This document shows positions 16,770 through 25,709 of a stretch of DNA of 64,000 bases, piece after piece. Origin of the DNA: Leifsonia sp. Root112D2 (GTDB taxonomy: Bacteria; Actinomycetota; Actinomycetes; Actinomycetales; Microbacteriaceae). The DNA lies in contig NZ_LMCU01000001.1 in assembly GCF_001424905.1 (NCBI RefSeq), positions 737,480 through 801,479 on the forward strand. The letters run 5' to 3'. Under the pieces are notes generated by a model, which saw nothing but the letters and a program-made list of their open reading frames with translations, was not told the DNA's origin and made no database searches. Numbering within the stretch: the stretch's first letter is position 1; every line of letters begins with the position of its first letter. A program made the position numbers and the translations under genes.

Positions 16770-18070
16770 GTTCGATGTTTCGCTCCCTGACCGGCCACAA
16801 CTATCGCCTGTGGGTGGGAGGGTCGCTCGTCTCGAGCGTCGGCACCTGGATGCAGCGCACCGCCCAGGACTGGCTGGTACTGACCGAACTCACCCACAAC
16901 GACGCGATAGCCGTCGGCACGGTGATGGCGCTGCAGTTCGGGCCCCAGATCGTTCTTCTTCCGGTGACGGGCTATGTCGCCGACCACTTCGACCGCCGCA
17001 AGATTCTCATGACGACGCAGGCGAGCATGGGCACTCTCGGGCTGCTGCTCGGGCTGCTCACCGTGACGGGCGTCGTGCAGCTGTGGCACGTCTACCTTTT
17101 CGCGCTGCTGCTCGGATGCGTCGCAGCATTCGATGCACCGGCCAGACAGGTGTTCGTCTCCGCCCTCGTGGACACCCCGAACCTGCCCAACGCGGTTGCA
17201 CTGAACTCGGCGACATTCAACATCGCGCGCCTGATCGGCCCCGCCGTCGCCGGCCTGCTGATCGCGGCGGTCGGCACGGGCTGGGTGTTCCTCATCAATG
17301 CCGCCACCTTCGGCGCGGTACTCACCTCGCTGATGCTGCTGCGCAAAAATGAGCTGCACTATTCGTCGCGCTCCAAACGCGGCAAGGGCAACCTGACCGA
17401 GGGTTTCCGCTACATACGCAAGCGGCCAGACATCATCGCAATTCTGGTGATGATCTTCATCGTCGGCACCTTCGGGCTGAACTTCCCGATCTTCACCTCA
17501 ACCATGGCGAGCATCACCTTCCATAAGGGCGCGGGCGAGTTCGGGCTGCTCTCCTCGATCATGGCGATAGGCTCGGTGGCCGGTGCACTGCTCGCCGCCC
17601 GCCGCGAAAGGCCGCGGGTGAGCCTGCTGTTCGCCTCGGCTACGCTGTTCGGCATCGGCTGCGCGGTCTCGGCGATCATGCCCACCTACTGGAGCTTCGC
17701 CTTCTCGCTCGTGATCATGGGCATCGCGGCGCAGACCCTGATGACCACGGCGAACGCGACCGTGCAGATCTCGACAGCCCCCGAGGTGCGCGGGCGGATC
17801 ATGGCGATCTACATGGCGATCTTCATGGGCGGCACCCCCATCGGCGCACCCATCGTGGGCTGGGTCGCGAACACTCTCGGGCCCCGCTGGGGCCTTGGCG
17901 TCGGGGCAATGAGCGGATTCGCGGCCGCGATCGTGGGCCTGATCTACCTGGTGAAATACCGCAATCTGCGCCTGCGCTTCGTGGGTCGCCGCCTGCTGCT
18001 CACCCTCGGCGACCGCGAAGAGGCGAGCGAGGATCTCGCCGCAGACGAGGCCGCGGCGACCCGGGGGTGA
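16766..18070 (+). CDS. MFS exporter, EntS/DHA3-like
   Basis: 434 residues with about 12 predicted helices. FRSLTGHNYRLWVGGSLVS near the start, WMQRTAQDWLVL (about 28-39) and ADHFDRRKIL (motif A, about 72-81) are characteristic of the EntS-like branch that exports siderophores, macrolides or other drugs. The C-terminal tail is hydrophilic. The gene is translationally coupled to the marR gene and converges on the SGNH hydrolase gene 29 bases downstream. The substrate is unknown. Confidence 0.86.
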   Translation: MSSMFRSLTGHNYRLWVGGSLVSSVGTWMQRTAQDWLVLTELTHNDAIAVGTVMALQFGPQIVLLPVTGYVADHFDRRKILMTTQASMGTLGLLLGLLTVTGVVQLWHVYLFALLLGCVAAFDAPARQVFVSALVDTPNLPNAVALNSATFNIARLIGPAVAGLLIAAVGTGWVFLINAATFGAVLTSLMLLRKNELHYSSRSKRGKGNLTEGFRYIRKRPDIIAILVMIFIVGTFGLNFPIFTSTMASITFHKGAGEFGLLSSIMAIGSVAGALLAARRERPRVSLLFASATLFGIGCAVSAIMPTYWSFAFSLVIMGIAAQTLMTTANATVQISTAPEVRGRIMAIYMAIFMGGTPIGAPIVGWVANTLGPRWGLGVGAMSGFAAAIVGLIYLVKYRNLRLRFVGRRLLLTLGDREEASEDLAADEAAATRG

Positions 18071-18099
18071 AGCGAGCGCTGCGTAAATCCTCGACCTTT

Positions 18100-19140
18100 T
18101 CAACCAGCGAGCGCAGCGTCGTACACTGCACGAAGCCGGGGAGCAATGCGCTCGGCCATCAACGCGTACCCCTCCTGGTTAGGATGCAATCCATCGGGCA
18201 TAAGTTTTGGGTCATCCTCTAACGAGAATAGATCGCGTCCATCGATGAGGTGAGTAGCGTCGTCTCCGGAGCTCTGAAGCGCCTGAACCGCGTGAACGAC
18301 CACGCCCCGCACCCCATCGAGGGTCAGGCCGACATTGTTCGGAGTAGACTCCCGCGTACCCGAAAAGATCGGGCTGATTACGGCGATTGGAATGGTCGGC
18401 TGACGCTCCCGAATCCGGTCAATGAATCCCACCAAACGCGGCCCGAGAGTACGTCTCGACAGCGATGCTGCGCCATAGATGTTGATTCCGATGCAAAGGG
18501 AAATCATCTCCCCCTTCGTGTCGCGGAGGTGCCGCGCAACGACATCGTCCAGGTGACACTCACTGCCGAATCCCAAACACGTGAGGTCCCAGGCGTTTTT
18601 ACGCGCAACCAATGCTGGCCATGTCTCAGATGGCCCATCAGCTGTACGACACTGCGTAATGGAGCTTCCATACGAAAGCCATCGGGGCCGCTGCTCACCG
18701 TTGCTCCTCACCGAGCTGGCGTCAGACAGAGAAAAAAGACCGACTGAGGTCATTCCGAACTGTGGCCACCAAATAGCAACCAGATGTTCCCCCTCAGGCA
18801 GCGTCAGCTCGAAGAGGTTGCTACCTTCGAGGATTTGTTGCCGAATTGCCCTTACTCCGTCAACCTCGACATCGACGGGTGAGGAATCGACGCTGCCCAC
18901 CATCTCGATCTGGATCCCGCGAGCATCGGTAACGAATTCACACCGCACGCCCGTCGACATGCCAGCGCGGAATTTCAAACCCTCAGCGAGCTGAAGTTCA
19001 ACGCTCTCCGGTGGCAACCGCCAGGGCACGACATATCGCCCATCTGAGGAAGGCACAAGTCGGGCCATCCCCCGCCACCCGAGCTCTGGGGCGTCCGGAC
19101 GCAGAACAAGCACCCGCTCAGCCTTTGACAGCACCGGCAC
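18100..19140 (-). CDS. SGNH/GDSL-type esterase with N-terminal beta-sandwich
   Basis: 346 residues. The C-terminal half carries the SGNH blocks: YGSSIT (157-162) with the nucleophile Ser, a glycine-containing block II (GFGSECHLDD), GINIYG (218-223) in place of GxND, and DGLHP near residue 317 with the catalytic Asp and His. The first 140 residues look like a beta-sandwich, as in carbohydrate esterases. No signal peptide is present, so it probably deacylates an imported sugar. It overlaps the permease gene by 23 bases and has the lower GC of the whole block. Confidence 0.8.
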   Translation of the reverse strand: MPVLSKAERVLVLRPDAPELGWRGMARLVPSSDGRYVVPWRLPPESVELQLAEGLKFRAGMSTGVRCEFVTDARGIQIEMVGSVDSSPVDVEVDGVRAIRQQILEGSNLFELTLPEGEHLVAIWWPQFGMTSVGLFSLSDASSVRSNGEQRPRWLSYGSSITQCRTADGPSETWPALVARKNAWDLTCLGFGSECHLDDVVARHLRDTKGEMISLCIGINIYGAASLSRRTLGPRLVGFIDRIRERQPTIPIAVISPIFSGTRESTPNNVGLTLDGVRGVVVHAVQALQSSGDDATHLIDGRDLFSLEDDPKLMPDGLHPNQEGYALMAERIAPRLRAVYDAALAG

Positions 19141-19993
19141 TCAAACCCTGAACAAGGAACTTCTGCACATAGGCAAAGAGAATCACCACAGGAACGATTG
19201 CAATGACTCCACCCGCAGCCAGGGCACCAAAATCTACACCGTATTCACCGATCAAATAGCTGAGGCCCACCGGCACGGTGAAGAGGCTCTGATCGTTAAG
19301 GAACATGAGCGCGAAGAGAAAGACATTCCATGCTTCGATGAATGCAAACGATCCGATCGCCACAATCGCAGGCCGCAGGAGAGGAAGTACTACAGCACAA
19401 AACCCACGAATCCGAGAGCATCCATCGATCCAAGCCGCTTCTTCCAACTCGATCGGGACATTTCGGATGAAGCCAGCCATCAGGATTAGTGACAACGGCA
19501 GCTGAAACACCGAAACAACGATAATGAGACCCCAGAGGCTGTTGATGAGATTCAACGTATTCAACACTTGGAATAGCGGAATCAGCATCATCGCGCCGGG
19601 CACGAACTGCGTGCAGAGCAGCACGATGAGAAGCACAGTCTTACCGCGGAAGGCAAACCTTGCCAGAGCATATCCCCCAAGCACAGAAAGCACGCTGGTG
19701 ATGAAGAGTGCGGCAATTGCAACGTAAACACTGTTAACGAAATAGATCCCAAAGCCTGAACCGTTCCAGACGGTCGCGAAATGGTCCAGCGTGAAGGGAA
19801 TGGGGAGCAGCGAAGTTGAACCGTTTGCGCGGAAGGCGAAGAGAAAAAGCCAATAGAACGGGATGAGCGTGAAGAGAAGGAGGAGCGCGGCGGGGACGAG
19901 GATCAGAGCGCGACCAATATGGTCCTTCCTCTTCTTGACTCGCGGACCCTGCCTCTCCGCTGCGGCTCTCGGCCGCTCCACGATGACCGTCAT
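19118..19993 (-). CDS. Carbohydrate ABC transporter permease (MalG class)
   Basis: 291 residues with six predicted helices. An EAA loop is visible as EEAAWIDGCSRIRGFC followed by VVLP, and the C-terminus ends GLSAGAVKG. It pairs with the permease encoded just before it, the two genes sharing one base in a TAATG overlap. Base composition is clearly lower in GC than the flanking genes (45% in one 60-base line I counted), consistent with acquisition. Confidence 0.87.
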   Translation of the reverse strand: MTVIVERPRAAAERQGPRVKKRKDHIGRALILVPAALLLLFTLIPFYWLFLFAFRANGSTSLLPIPFTLDHFATVWNGSGFGIYFVNSVYVAIAALFITSVLSVLGGYALARFAFRGKTVLLIVLLCTQFVPGAMMLIPLFQVLNTLNLINSLWGLIIVVSVFQLPLSLILMAGFIRNVPIELEEAAWIDGCSRIRGFCAVVLPLLRPAIVAIGSFAFIEAWNVFLFALMFLNDQSLFTVPVGLSYLIGEYGVDFGALAAGGVIAIVPVVILFAYVQKFLVQGLSAGAVKG

Positions 19994-20904
19994 TATGCGT
20001 CCTTCCCGAACTTACTGAAGAAGAGGTATGCGAGCGAGAAGAACAAAAGGATAAAGAACGCCAGCACAGTAAGCGCTGAACCGTAGCCGAAATCCTTGGC
20101 TGAGATCGCGAGGTTTGCAACGTACAACGGCAAGGTTGTCGTCGAGCCGCCCGGGCCGCCTCCAGTCAACGTGTACAACAGGTCCACATTGTTGAACTCC
20201 CAAACTGCCCGCAGCAGAGTGGTCAAAATAATCGCGCTCTTAAGATGCGGAAGCGTTATATGGAGGAAACGTTGTAAGCGACTCGCACCATCGACATGTG
20301 CCGCCTCATAGAGATCTTTCGACGCCGACTGGAGATCGGCAAGAATAAGGATGGCGAAGAAGGGAATCCCCTTCCATAGCTCAGCGACTATTGCTCCCCA
20401 GAAGGCGCCCTCCGGCGAGGAGAGGATGCTAGTTCCGTAGTCGACCAAACCCGCGTCCGCAAAATAGTGCGTCCATCCTGAGATCGGGTTGTAGATCAGG
20501 ATCCAGATCGTCGTCGTGAGCACTCCCGAAACTGCCCAAGGTGAGAACGACAGTGCGCGTACCAGTCCGCGCCCCTTGAATGCCTCGTTAATCACGAGCG
20601 CGAGGATGAGGCCAAGAATGAGTTGTAACCCGACCTCGACGACCACCCACCGTCCCGTGAAGAGAAGCGTGCTCCCAACTTCAGGGTCGGCGAGTAGCCG
20701 CTGAAAATTCTCTAGACCAGCGAATCCGTTGTCCCACGGCTTCGTGACGTTGTAATTCTGGAGGCTGTAATAGAAGACGCTGCCGACCGGGTAGACAAGG
20801 AACACCATGATCAACACAACGGTCGGCCCCACGAGAAGGTAGGGCACGATGCGCTGTCTGCGAAGCGCCCAGCGCACAGGCTTCCTGAGAGTATTCGATG
20901 TCAT
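19993..20904 (-). CDS. Carbohydrate ABC transporter permease (MalF class)
   Basis: 303 residues, six predicted helices, with the EAA loop YEAAHVDGASRLQRF followed by ITLP. The N-terminus is short and basic (KPVRWALRRQRIVPYL). It is the second gene after the binding protein on the minus strand, with a gap of 35 bases, and is coupled to the MalG-class permease. No ATPase gene is nearby. Confidence 0.87.
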   Translation of the reverse strand: MTSNTLRKPVRWALRRQRIVPYLLVGPTVVLIMVFLVYPVGSVFYYSLQNYNVTKPWDNGFAGLENFQRLLADPEVGSTLLFTGRWVVVEVGLQLILGLILALVINEAFKGRGLVRALSFSPWAVSGVLTTTIWILIYNPISGWTHYFADAGLVDYGTSILSSPEGAFWGAIVAELWKGIPFFAILILADLQSASKDLYEAAHVDGASRLQRFLHITLPHLKSAIILTTLLRAVWEFNNVDLLYTLTGGGPGGSTTTLPLYVANLAISAKDFGYGSALTVLAFFILLFFSLAYLFFSKFGKDA

Positions 20905-20939
20905 AGTCTTTTCGCTTCCGCCACACGCTCGAGCAGTGG

Positions 20940-22250
20940 TCAGTGTTGACGGGCTTTATAGCTTGCTTGGGCGTCATCGATCAACTTTGCCCATGTATTC
21001 ATGAGATCTTTGGCACTCGCTTTACCGAGCAAGACCTTCTGGAAAAGTGGATCGATCTTGGTGTCCATGATGCTCGCCCAGTCCGGGAGGTAGACCGGCG
21101 CCGAGACGAACACGGTTTTCGGATCGTTGAAGAGCTTAAGCGCGACATCCACTGCGGGCTGTGCCGGTGACCAGCCCGCAACTTGGACATCCTTATTCGC
21201 AGGTATGCCGCCAGCCTGTTCAGCCAACTTGCTGTCGTTCTTGGTCTGAAGCGTGAACTCTAGGAACTTCCACGCTGCATCTTGATGCGACGAGGACTTG
21301 AAGATTCCCATACTTGGCAAGAAGGCCGACGGCACAATCACACTTGGCGCTCCGTCTTTGGATTTCGGAAGCGGCAGCGCCTTGATCTGCGAATCGTTAA
21401 AGGTCTGAATCAGTGTCGGATAAGAGCCGAGATTGTGCTGCATCATCGCGACCTTTCCTCCCTGGAATTCAGCCTGCATCTCGGGATAGCCGTTCGTCAC
21501 ATCTGCGCTGGGCGTGTTCTTGCCATACAGCGACACAAACCGTTCAAGGGCTGCAATGTTCTTCGGATCGTTCAGGGTCGACTTGCCTGAAGAATTGAAA
21601 AAGGAGGTGACCCCCGACGCCGTATACAAATCTGGAAGCAACTGATAGGGAGCCCCAGCGCCACCCCTCATCGTGAAGCCATATTCACCCTTCTTCGAGT
21701 TTGTCAACGCACTCGCCGCGCTGTAGAACTCGTCCCATGTCGCCGGCGGGGTCACACCTGCAGCCTCGAACAATTGCGGTCGATACCAAAGGATGTCCGG
21801 AACATAATGGGTCGGAAGGGCGTACAGCTTTCCATCGGAAACATAGCCGCGGGTCGTATCCAGGAAATTCGTACGGATCTGATCAGATACAGAGCTGTCC
21901 TTCAGATACTTGTCGAGCGGTACCAGCGCATTCTGGGCATAGTAGTTCGGCACATTTCCTCGAGGTAGCACGCCGAGGTCGGGAGCCGAATGCGTCGCTA
22001 TCGCATTGTTGAATTTCTGCTCGCCTGTGTCTTGGGGCAACCCGACATACTTCACCGTGATGTCTGGGTTGACCTTCTCGAAGTCCGAGATGATCTGCTT
22101 CCAGACCACCGTTCTTTCCGGAATCGCATTGCCATCCCAAAAGGTGAGTTCGGTTTTACTGTTCGATGATGATCCCGCGGCGCAGGAACTCAGCAGGGCT
22201 GCTGCCGTCACCGCGGTGAGAAGCGCTCCAATAATCTTCGTTGATTTCAT
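20940..22250 (-). CDS. Extracellular sugar-binding lipoprotein of ABC importer
   Basis: 436 residues. The signal peptide ends in lipobox LLSSC with Cys23. The mature part starts with KTELTFWDGNAIPERTVVWK, the usual first strand of family 1 carbohydrate-binding proteins, and contains many aromatic residues. It delivers a sugar to the two permeases downstream. The neighbours (esterase and sugar-acid dehydratase) suggest an acylated or acidic plant sugar, but this is inference. GC is low (53% in the line at 21301). Confidence 0.87.
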   Translation of the reverse strand: MKSTKIIGALLTAVTAAALLSSCAAGSSSNSKTELTFWDGNAIPERTVVWKQIISDFEKVNPDITVKYVGLPQDTGEQKFNNAIATHSAPDLGVLPRGNVPNYYAQNALVPLDKYLKDSSVSDQIRTNFLDTTRGYVSDGKLYALPTHYVPDILWYRPQLFEAAGVTPPATWDEFYSAASALTNSKKGEYGFTMRGGAGAPYQLLPDLYTASGVTSFFNSSGKSTLNDPKNIAALERFVSLYGKNTPSADVTNGYPEMQAEFQGGKVAMMQHNLGSYPTLIQTFNDSQIKALPLPKSKDGAPSVIVPSAFLPSMGIFKSSSHQDAAWKFLEFTLQTKNDSKLAEQAGGIPANKDVQVAGWSPAQPAVDVALKLFNDPKTVFVSAPVYLPDWASIMDTKIDPLFQKVLLGKASAKDLMNTWAKLIDDAQASYKARQH

Positions 22251-22294
22251 TGCTGTCTCTTTCTTTTTGTTCGTACGTCAAGTTGTTAAGTCGC

Positions 22295-23458
22295 CTACCA
22301 TGTTGCGACAGTGTGGGAGTCGATGTAGTCGAAGTCATAGTCGTCGCCGAGTCCTGGCTGAGACGACATAGCCACATTCCCGTCACGATCCACGGGATCG
22401 ATAATCGAGTTCAGATGAGGAGGTACTTCGTCGAAGTCGTAGTGCGGGTGCAGTAAGCCACGCTCATACCAACGCCCGTTGAGCATGGCACCGAGAATCG
22501 CGAGATTTCCTGATCCACCACCGTGTATTTCGCAGTCCATCCCAAAAGCCTCCGCGACATGAACACTCTTCATGGTCGGCCCGATGCCTCCGCCGGTGGA
22601 AGCGCCTGCGCGGAGAATGTCACAAGCGCCGCTCACCGCCCATTCCGCACGCACATGGAATTTGCCGAATGCCGTTTCCGGGCCGATGACAGGAATTTCG
22701 AGTTGGTCAGCAAGCCATTTGTATGACTGCATCGAAGCCTCATCCATCGGCTCCTCATACCAGGTGAAGCCCAGATCCTGAATGGCCTTGCCAAGGTACA
22801 GGGCGTCCACTCGGCTGTACCAATGGTTGGCATCAAGCATGAGGGGCACATCGGGACCAACCGCTTCCCGTACCGCCGCACATGCCGCAACGTCCATCTT
22901 CACGTCTGGCGCGAATGAGATCGGAGGCATCCAAGTGTGCAACTTGATTGCCCGATAGCCCTGTTCAACCAACTGCACGGCAAAATCACCGTATTCGCCG
23001 GGCGTACTGAGCCCACCTCTGACATCATCGCCGCACATCGTGCTCGCGTAGACAGGCACTTTGTCACGGGCTCCGCCAAGCAGTTTCCAAACGGGGAGAT
23101 TCAACTTTCTTCCCGCGAGATCCCACAGCGCCTGTTCCACCGTGCTTAGCGTCCGGTCGAGCAATGCCCCTACCGCACCTCGCTGCTCCCGAGCCATTCG
23201 CTGCCAGAGCTTTTCCCGATCAAATGGGTCTTCACCCACGATGATTGGCTTCACGTAGTGCTCGATCAGCGAGCGCTCCACCGCGAAGCCAGGAGCAGCG
23301 AGGCAATATCCAGCCGCCCCATCACTGTCGGTGATAGCGAGCAGCGCGGCCGTCGCAGCTCGGGCCGGCCCGGGATGCACGTGGCCATCGCTATCAACGA
23401 ATGTCTTCGACACAGTCTCAAATTCTGTGACCGTCACATCGGTAATCATCGAGCTCAC
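22295..23458 (-). CDS. Enolase-superfamily sugar-acid dehydratase/racemase
   Basis: 387 residues. The capping domain is followed by a TIM barrel with KLHTW (Lys-x-His at the end of the second strand), LDANHWY (first metal Asp), YEEPM and GPETAFG (second and third metal ligands), and EIHGGG (catalytic His region). The mandelate-racemase group of the superfamily is indicated; the exact substrate is not. Its position next to an importer and close to kdgD makes an aldarate or uronate-derived acid possible. It is the first gene of the minus-strand unit and lies opposite the LysR gene. Confidence 0.78.
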   Translation of the reverse strand: MSSMITDVTVTEFETVSKTFVDSDGHVHPGPARAATAALLAITDSDGAAGYCLAAPGFAVERSLIEHYVKPIIVGEDPFDREKLWQRMAREQRGAVGALLDRTLSTVEQALWDLAGRKLNLPVWKLLGGARDKVPVYASTMCGDDVRGGLSTPGEYGDFAVQLVEQGYRAIKLHTWMPPISFAPDVKMDVAACAAVREAVGPDVPLMLDANHWYSRVDALYLGKAIQDLGFTWYEEPMDEASMQSYKWLADQLEIPVIGPETAFGKFHVRAEWAVSGACDILRAGASTGGGIGPTMKSVHVAEAFGMDCEIHGGGSGNLAILGAMLNGRWYERGLLHPHYDFDEVPPHLNSIIDPVDRDGNVAMSSQPGLGDDYDFDYIDSHTVATW

Positions 23459-23641
23459 AGCAGGTTCTCCATCGCTATCTCGTCAGCAGTTTCCATATCA
23501 TCCTCGATCAACCGCAGTGGCGAACCGACCCGAGGAGGACCGACATCCACGTGAGAGGTCCAGACGCACGGATACAGGTCGTCTAATCGGATCGGCGGCC
23601 GTGACTACGTATGCTCACCATAGAGACGACGACCAATGCTC

Positions 23642-23674
23642 GTCCAAGATTTATTTTGGATACTTCGATACCTA
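23642..23674. promoter_or_regulatory. LysR-type operator, copy 1 of a 33-bp element
   Basis: The site contains TCCAA-N8-TTGGA (23643-23660) followed by GATACCTA. An inverted copy with 27 of 33 identical bases lies downstream of lysR at 24617-24649. This copy sits in the divergent promoter between the dehydratase/importer unit and lysR. Confidence 0.65.
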
Positions 23675-23728
23675 AATTGGATCAATTGACGAGGTCGCCC
23701 GCACCGATCCTGCTATTCTCCGAGCATC

Positions 23729-24619
23729 GTGTACTCACTTGATCAACTTCGCGGGTTCGTGGCCGTCGCCGAAGAACTGCACTTCCGCCGTGCAGCTGAG
23801 CGCCTCAACATGACGCAGCCGCCACTGAGTCGGCAGATTCAGAAGCTCGAGCAGGACATCCAGGTGAAGCTGTTCGAGCGGGATGCGAGGAGGGTCACGT
23901 TGACCCCGGCCGGCGCCGCGTTCCTTGAGGATGCCCGGCGGCTCCTCCAGCTGGCGGCCAGCGCACCCGACCTCGCCAAGCGCATCGCCGAGGGCGCGGC
24001 CGGAACCGTGCGGATCGGCTTCACTGGCGCATCCACGTATGCGGTACTCGGACCCCTGCTGAACCTGCTCGGCGCCCGACTGCCGGATATCAACATCGAC
24101 CTCAGCGAACTCGTCACCTCCGAACAGCTCGAGGCGCTGGCCGGCGGAACCATCGATCTGGGCTTCGCTCGTCCCCCTTTCGACGCCGAGCTCTACGACT
24201 CGATGCTCATTCAGCAGGAAGCACTGGTGGTGGCCATGCCCACGACCCATCGCCTCGCCGAGCTGACGCGCCCCCTCACCGGCGAAGACCTCAGCAACGA
24301 GAATTTCATCACGCACTCCCCGATCAAGGCGAAGTACTTCTACGATCTGACGGCGTCCGTGCTGTCGACCCACGTGCGAACGGTGCACACGGTGACCCAG
24401 GTGCTCACCATGGTTCTGCTCGTGGCCGCACACCGCGGCATCGCGGTGGTGCCGGCATCCGCCAGCACACTCGGCGTCGACGGACTGCATTTCGCCCCGC
24501 TGCACACAGCCAACCCGAAGCCCGTCGAACTGCATGCGATCTGGCCGCGCGGCTCGCGAAATCCGGCGCTGCACAAGGTGCGGGCACTTCTGGGAGAAAT
24601 CCTTGTTGATGCCGACTAG
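23729..24619 (+). CDS. LysR-family transcriptional regulator
   Basis: 296 residues from a GTG start. The N-terminal winged helix (residues 1-60; LDQLRGFVAVAEELHFRRAA, MTQPPLSRQIQKLE) is followed by a normal-length effector domain. It lies divergently from the dehydratase/importer genes and directly upstream of kdgD. Both intergenic regions carry the same TCCAA-N8-TTGGA element, so it probably controls both units. The inducer is likely a sugar acid. Its GC is like the general genome, unlike the block to its left. Confidence 0.87.
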   Translation: MYSLDQLRGFVAVAEELHFRRAAERLNMTQPPLSRQIQKLEQDIQVKLFERDARRVTLTPAGAAFLEDARRLLQLAASAPDLAKRIAEGAAGTVRIGFTGASTYAVLGPLLNLLGARLPDINIDLSELVTSEQLEALAGGTIDLGFARPPFDAELYDSMLIQQEALVVAMPTTHRLAELTRPLTGEDLSNENFITHSPIKAKYFYDLTASVLSTHVRTVHTVTQVLTMVLLVAAHRGIAVVPASASTLGVDGLHFAPLHTANPKPVELHAIWPRGSRNPALHKVRALLGEILVDAD

Positions 24620-24649
24620 GTATCAAATCATCCAATAATAATCTTGGAC
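24617..24649. promoter_or_regulatory. LysR-type operator, copy 2 (inverted)
   Basis: Inverted copy of the element at 23642-23674, with TCCAA-N8-TTGGA at 24631-24648. It overlaps the lysR stop codon and lies about 95 bases before kdgD. Confidence 0.65.
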
Positions 24650-24742
24650 GCGCATCGCTCGGGGTTTCTAGGCTGGCCCCACCTACACGATCGCGCGCCG
24701 CACATCCTGTGACCTGGGCGCCCCAGATAAGGATGTTGTTGC

Positions 24743-25702
24743 ATGGCTCTTTTCAGCCCGACCGAGCTTGCCGAGAAGTTGAAAAGCGGCCTGCTGTCCT
24801 TTCCGGTCACCCATTTCGACGCCGCGTTGGACTTCGACGAGGCTCGCTATCGCGAACACCTTGCGTGGCAGTCCCAGTTCAACATTGCCGGACTGTTCGC
24901 CGCCGGCGGCACGGGTGAGGGCTTCTCGCTCAGCTCGTCTGAGATCGACACGGTGCTGCGGGTTGCGGTGTCGGAGGTGGGAGACCGCGCCCCCGTCGTC
25001 GCCCCGGCCACCGGGTCCATGGTGCAGGCGGTCGAGCAGGCCAAGGCGGCCGAGGCTGCGGGGGCCGCCGGGGTGCTCCTCTTTCCGCCCTACCTCACCG
25101 AAGCCGGCCAACGCGGTCTTGTCGCCCGCGCGGATGCCGTCTGCGCGGCGACCAATCTCGGCGTCGTGATCTACAACCGCGCGAACGGCGTCTTGAACGA
25201 CACCTCGGTTGCCATTCTCGCCGAGCGCCGACCGAACTTCATCGCCCTGAAAGACGGGATGGGCAACATCGAGAAGCTCGCCCGCATCTACGCGCGCGTC
25301 GGTGAGCGCCTCGTCTACATCGGTGGCCTGCCGACGGCCGAAACCTTCGCGCTTCCGTTGTTGCAGCTCGGCCTGAGCACATACTCCTCGGCCATTTTCA
25401 ACTTCGTTCCCGAGTTCGCCCTCGGCTTCTATGACGATGTGCTCGCTCAGGATCGCGAGGCGGTCTATCGAAAACTGAACGATTTCGTGATTCCCTACCT
25501 GAACATCCGTGATCGCATGAAAGGGTACGCCGTCTCGATTGTGAAGGCTGGGCTGACCGTGACTGGCCGCAACGGAGGACCCGTGCGGCCGCCCCTGCAG
25601 GATCTCACCGAGAGGGACCTTGCAGACCTGGAAGAGCTCGTGAATCGCTCGACACATCTGGCGGCCACCACCCCGACGCTCACATCCGCCACGACAGCAT
25701 AG
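24743..25702 (+). CDS. kdgD: 5-dehydro-4-deoxyglucarate dehydratase
   Basis: 319 residues of the dihydrodipicolinate-synthase/N-acetylneuraminate-lyase superfamily. The Schiff-base Lys is in ALKDG (Lys170), the catalytic Tyr in IYNRAN (Tyr144), and GGTGEGFSLS (55-64) is the signature of the KdgD branch. It converts 5-dehydro-4-deoxy-D-glucarate to 2,5-dioxopentanoate with loss of CO2 and water (EC 4.2.1.41), a step of hexuronate/aldarate oxidation. The next gene encodes the following enzyme. The start is set by AAGGA before the ATG. It is probably activated by the LysR protein. Confidence 0.88.
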   Translation: MALFSPTELAEKLKSGLLSFPVTHFDAALDFDEARYREHLAWQSQFNIAGLFAAGGTGEGFSLSSSEIDTVLRVAVSEVGDRAPVVAPATGSMVQAVEQAKAAEAAGAAGVLLFPPYLTEAGQRGLVARADAVCAATNLGVVIYNRANGVLNDTSVAILAERRPNFIALKDGMGNIEKLARIYARVGERLVYIGGLPTAETFALPLLQLGLSTYSSAIFNFVPEFALGFYDDVLAQDREAVYRKLNDFVIPYLNIRDRMKGYAVSIVKAGLTVTGRNGGPVRPPLQDLTERDLADLEELVNRSTHLAATTPTLTSATTA

Positions 25703-25709
25703 GAGTGCC

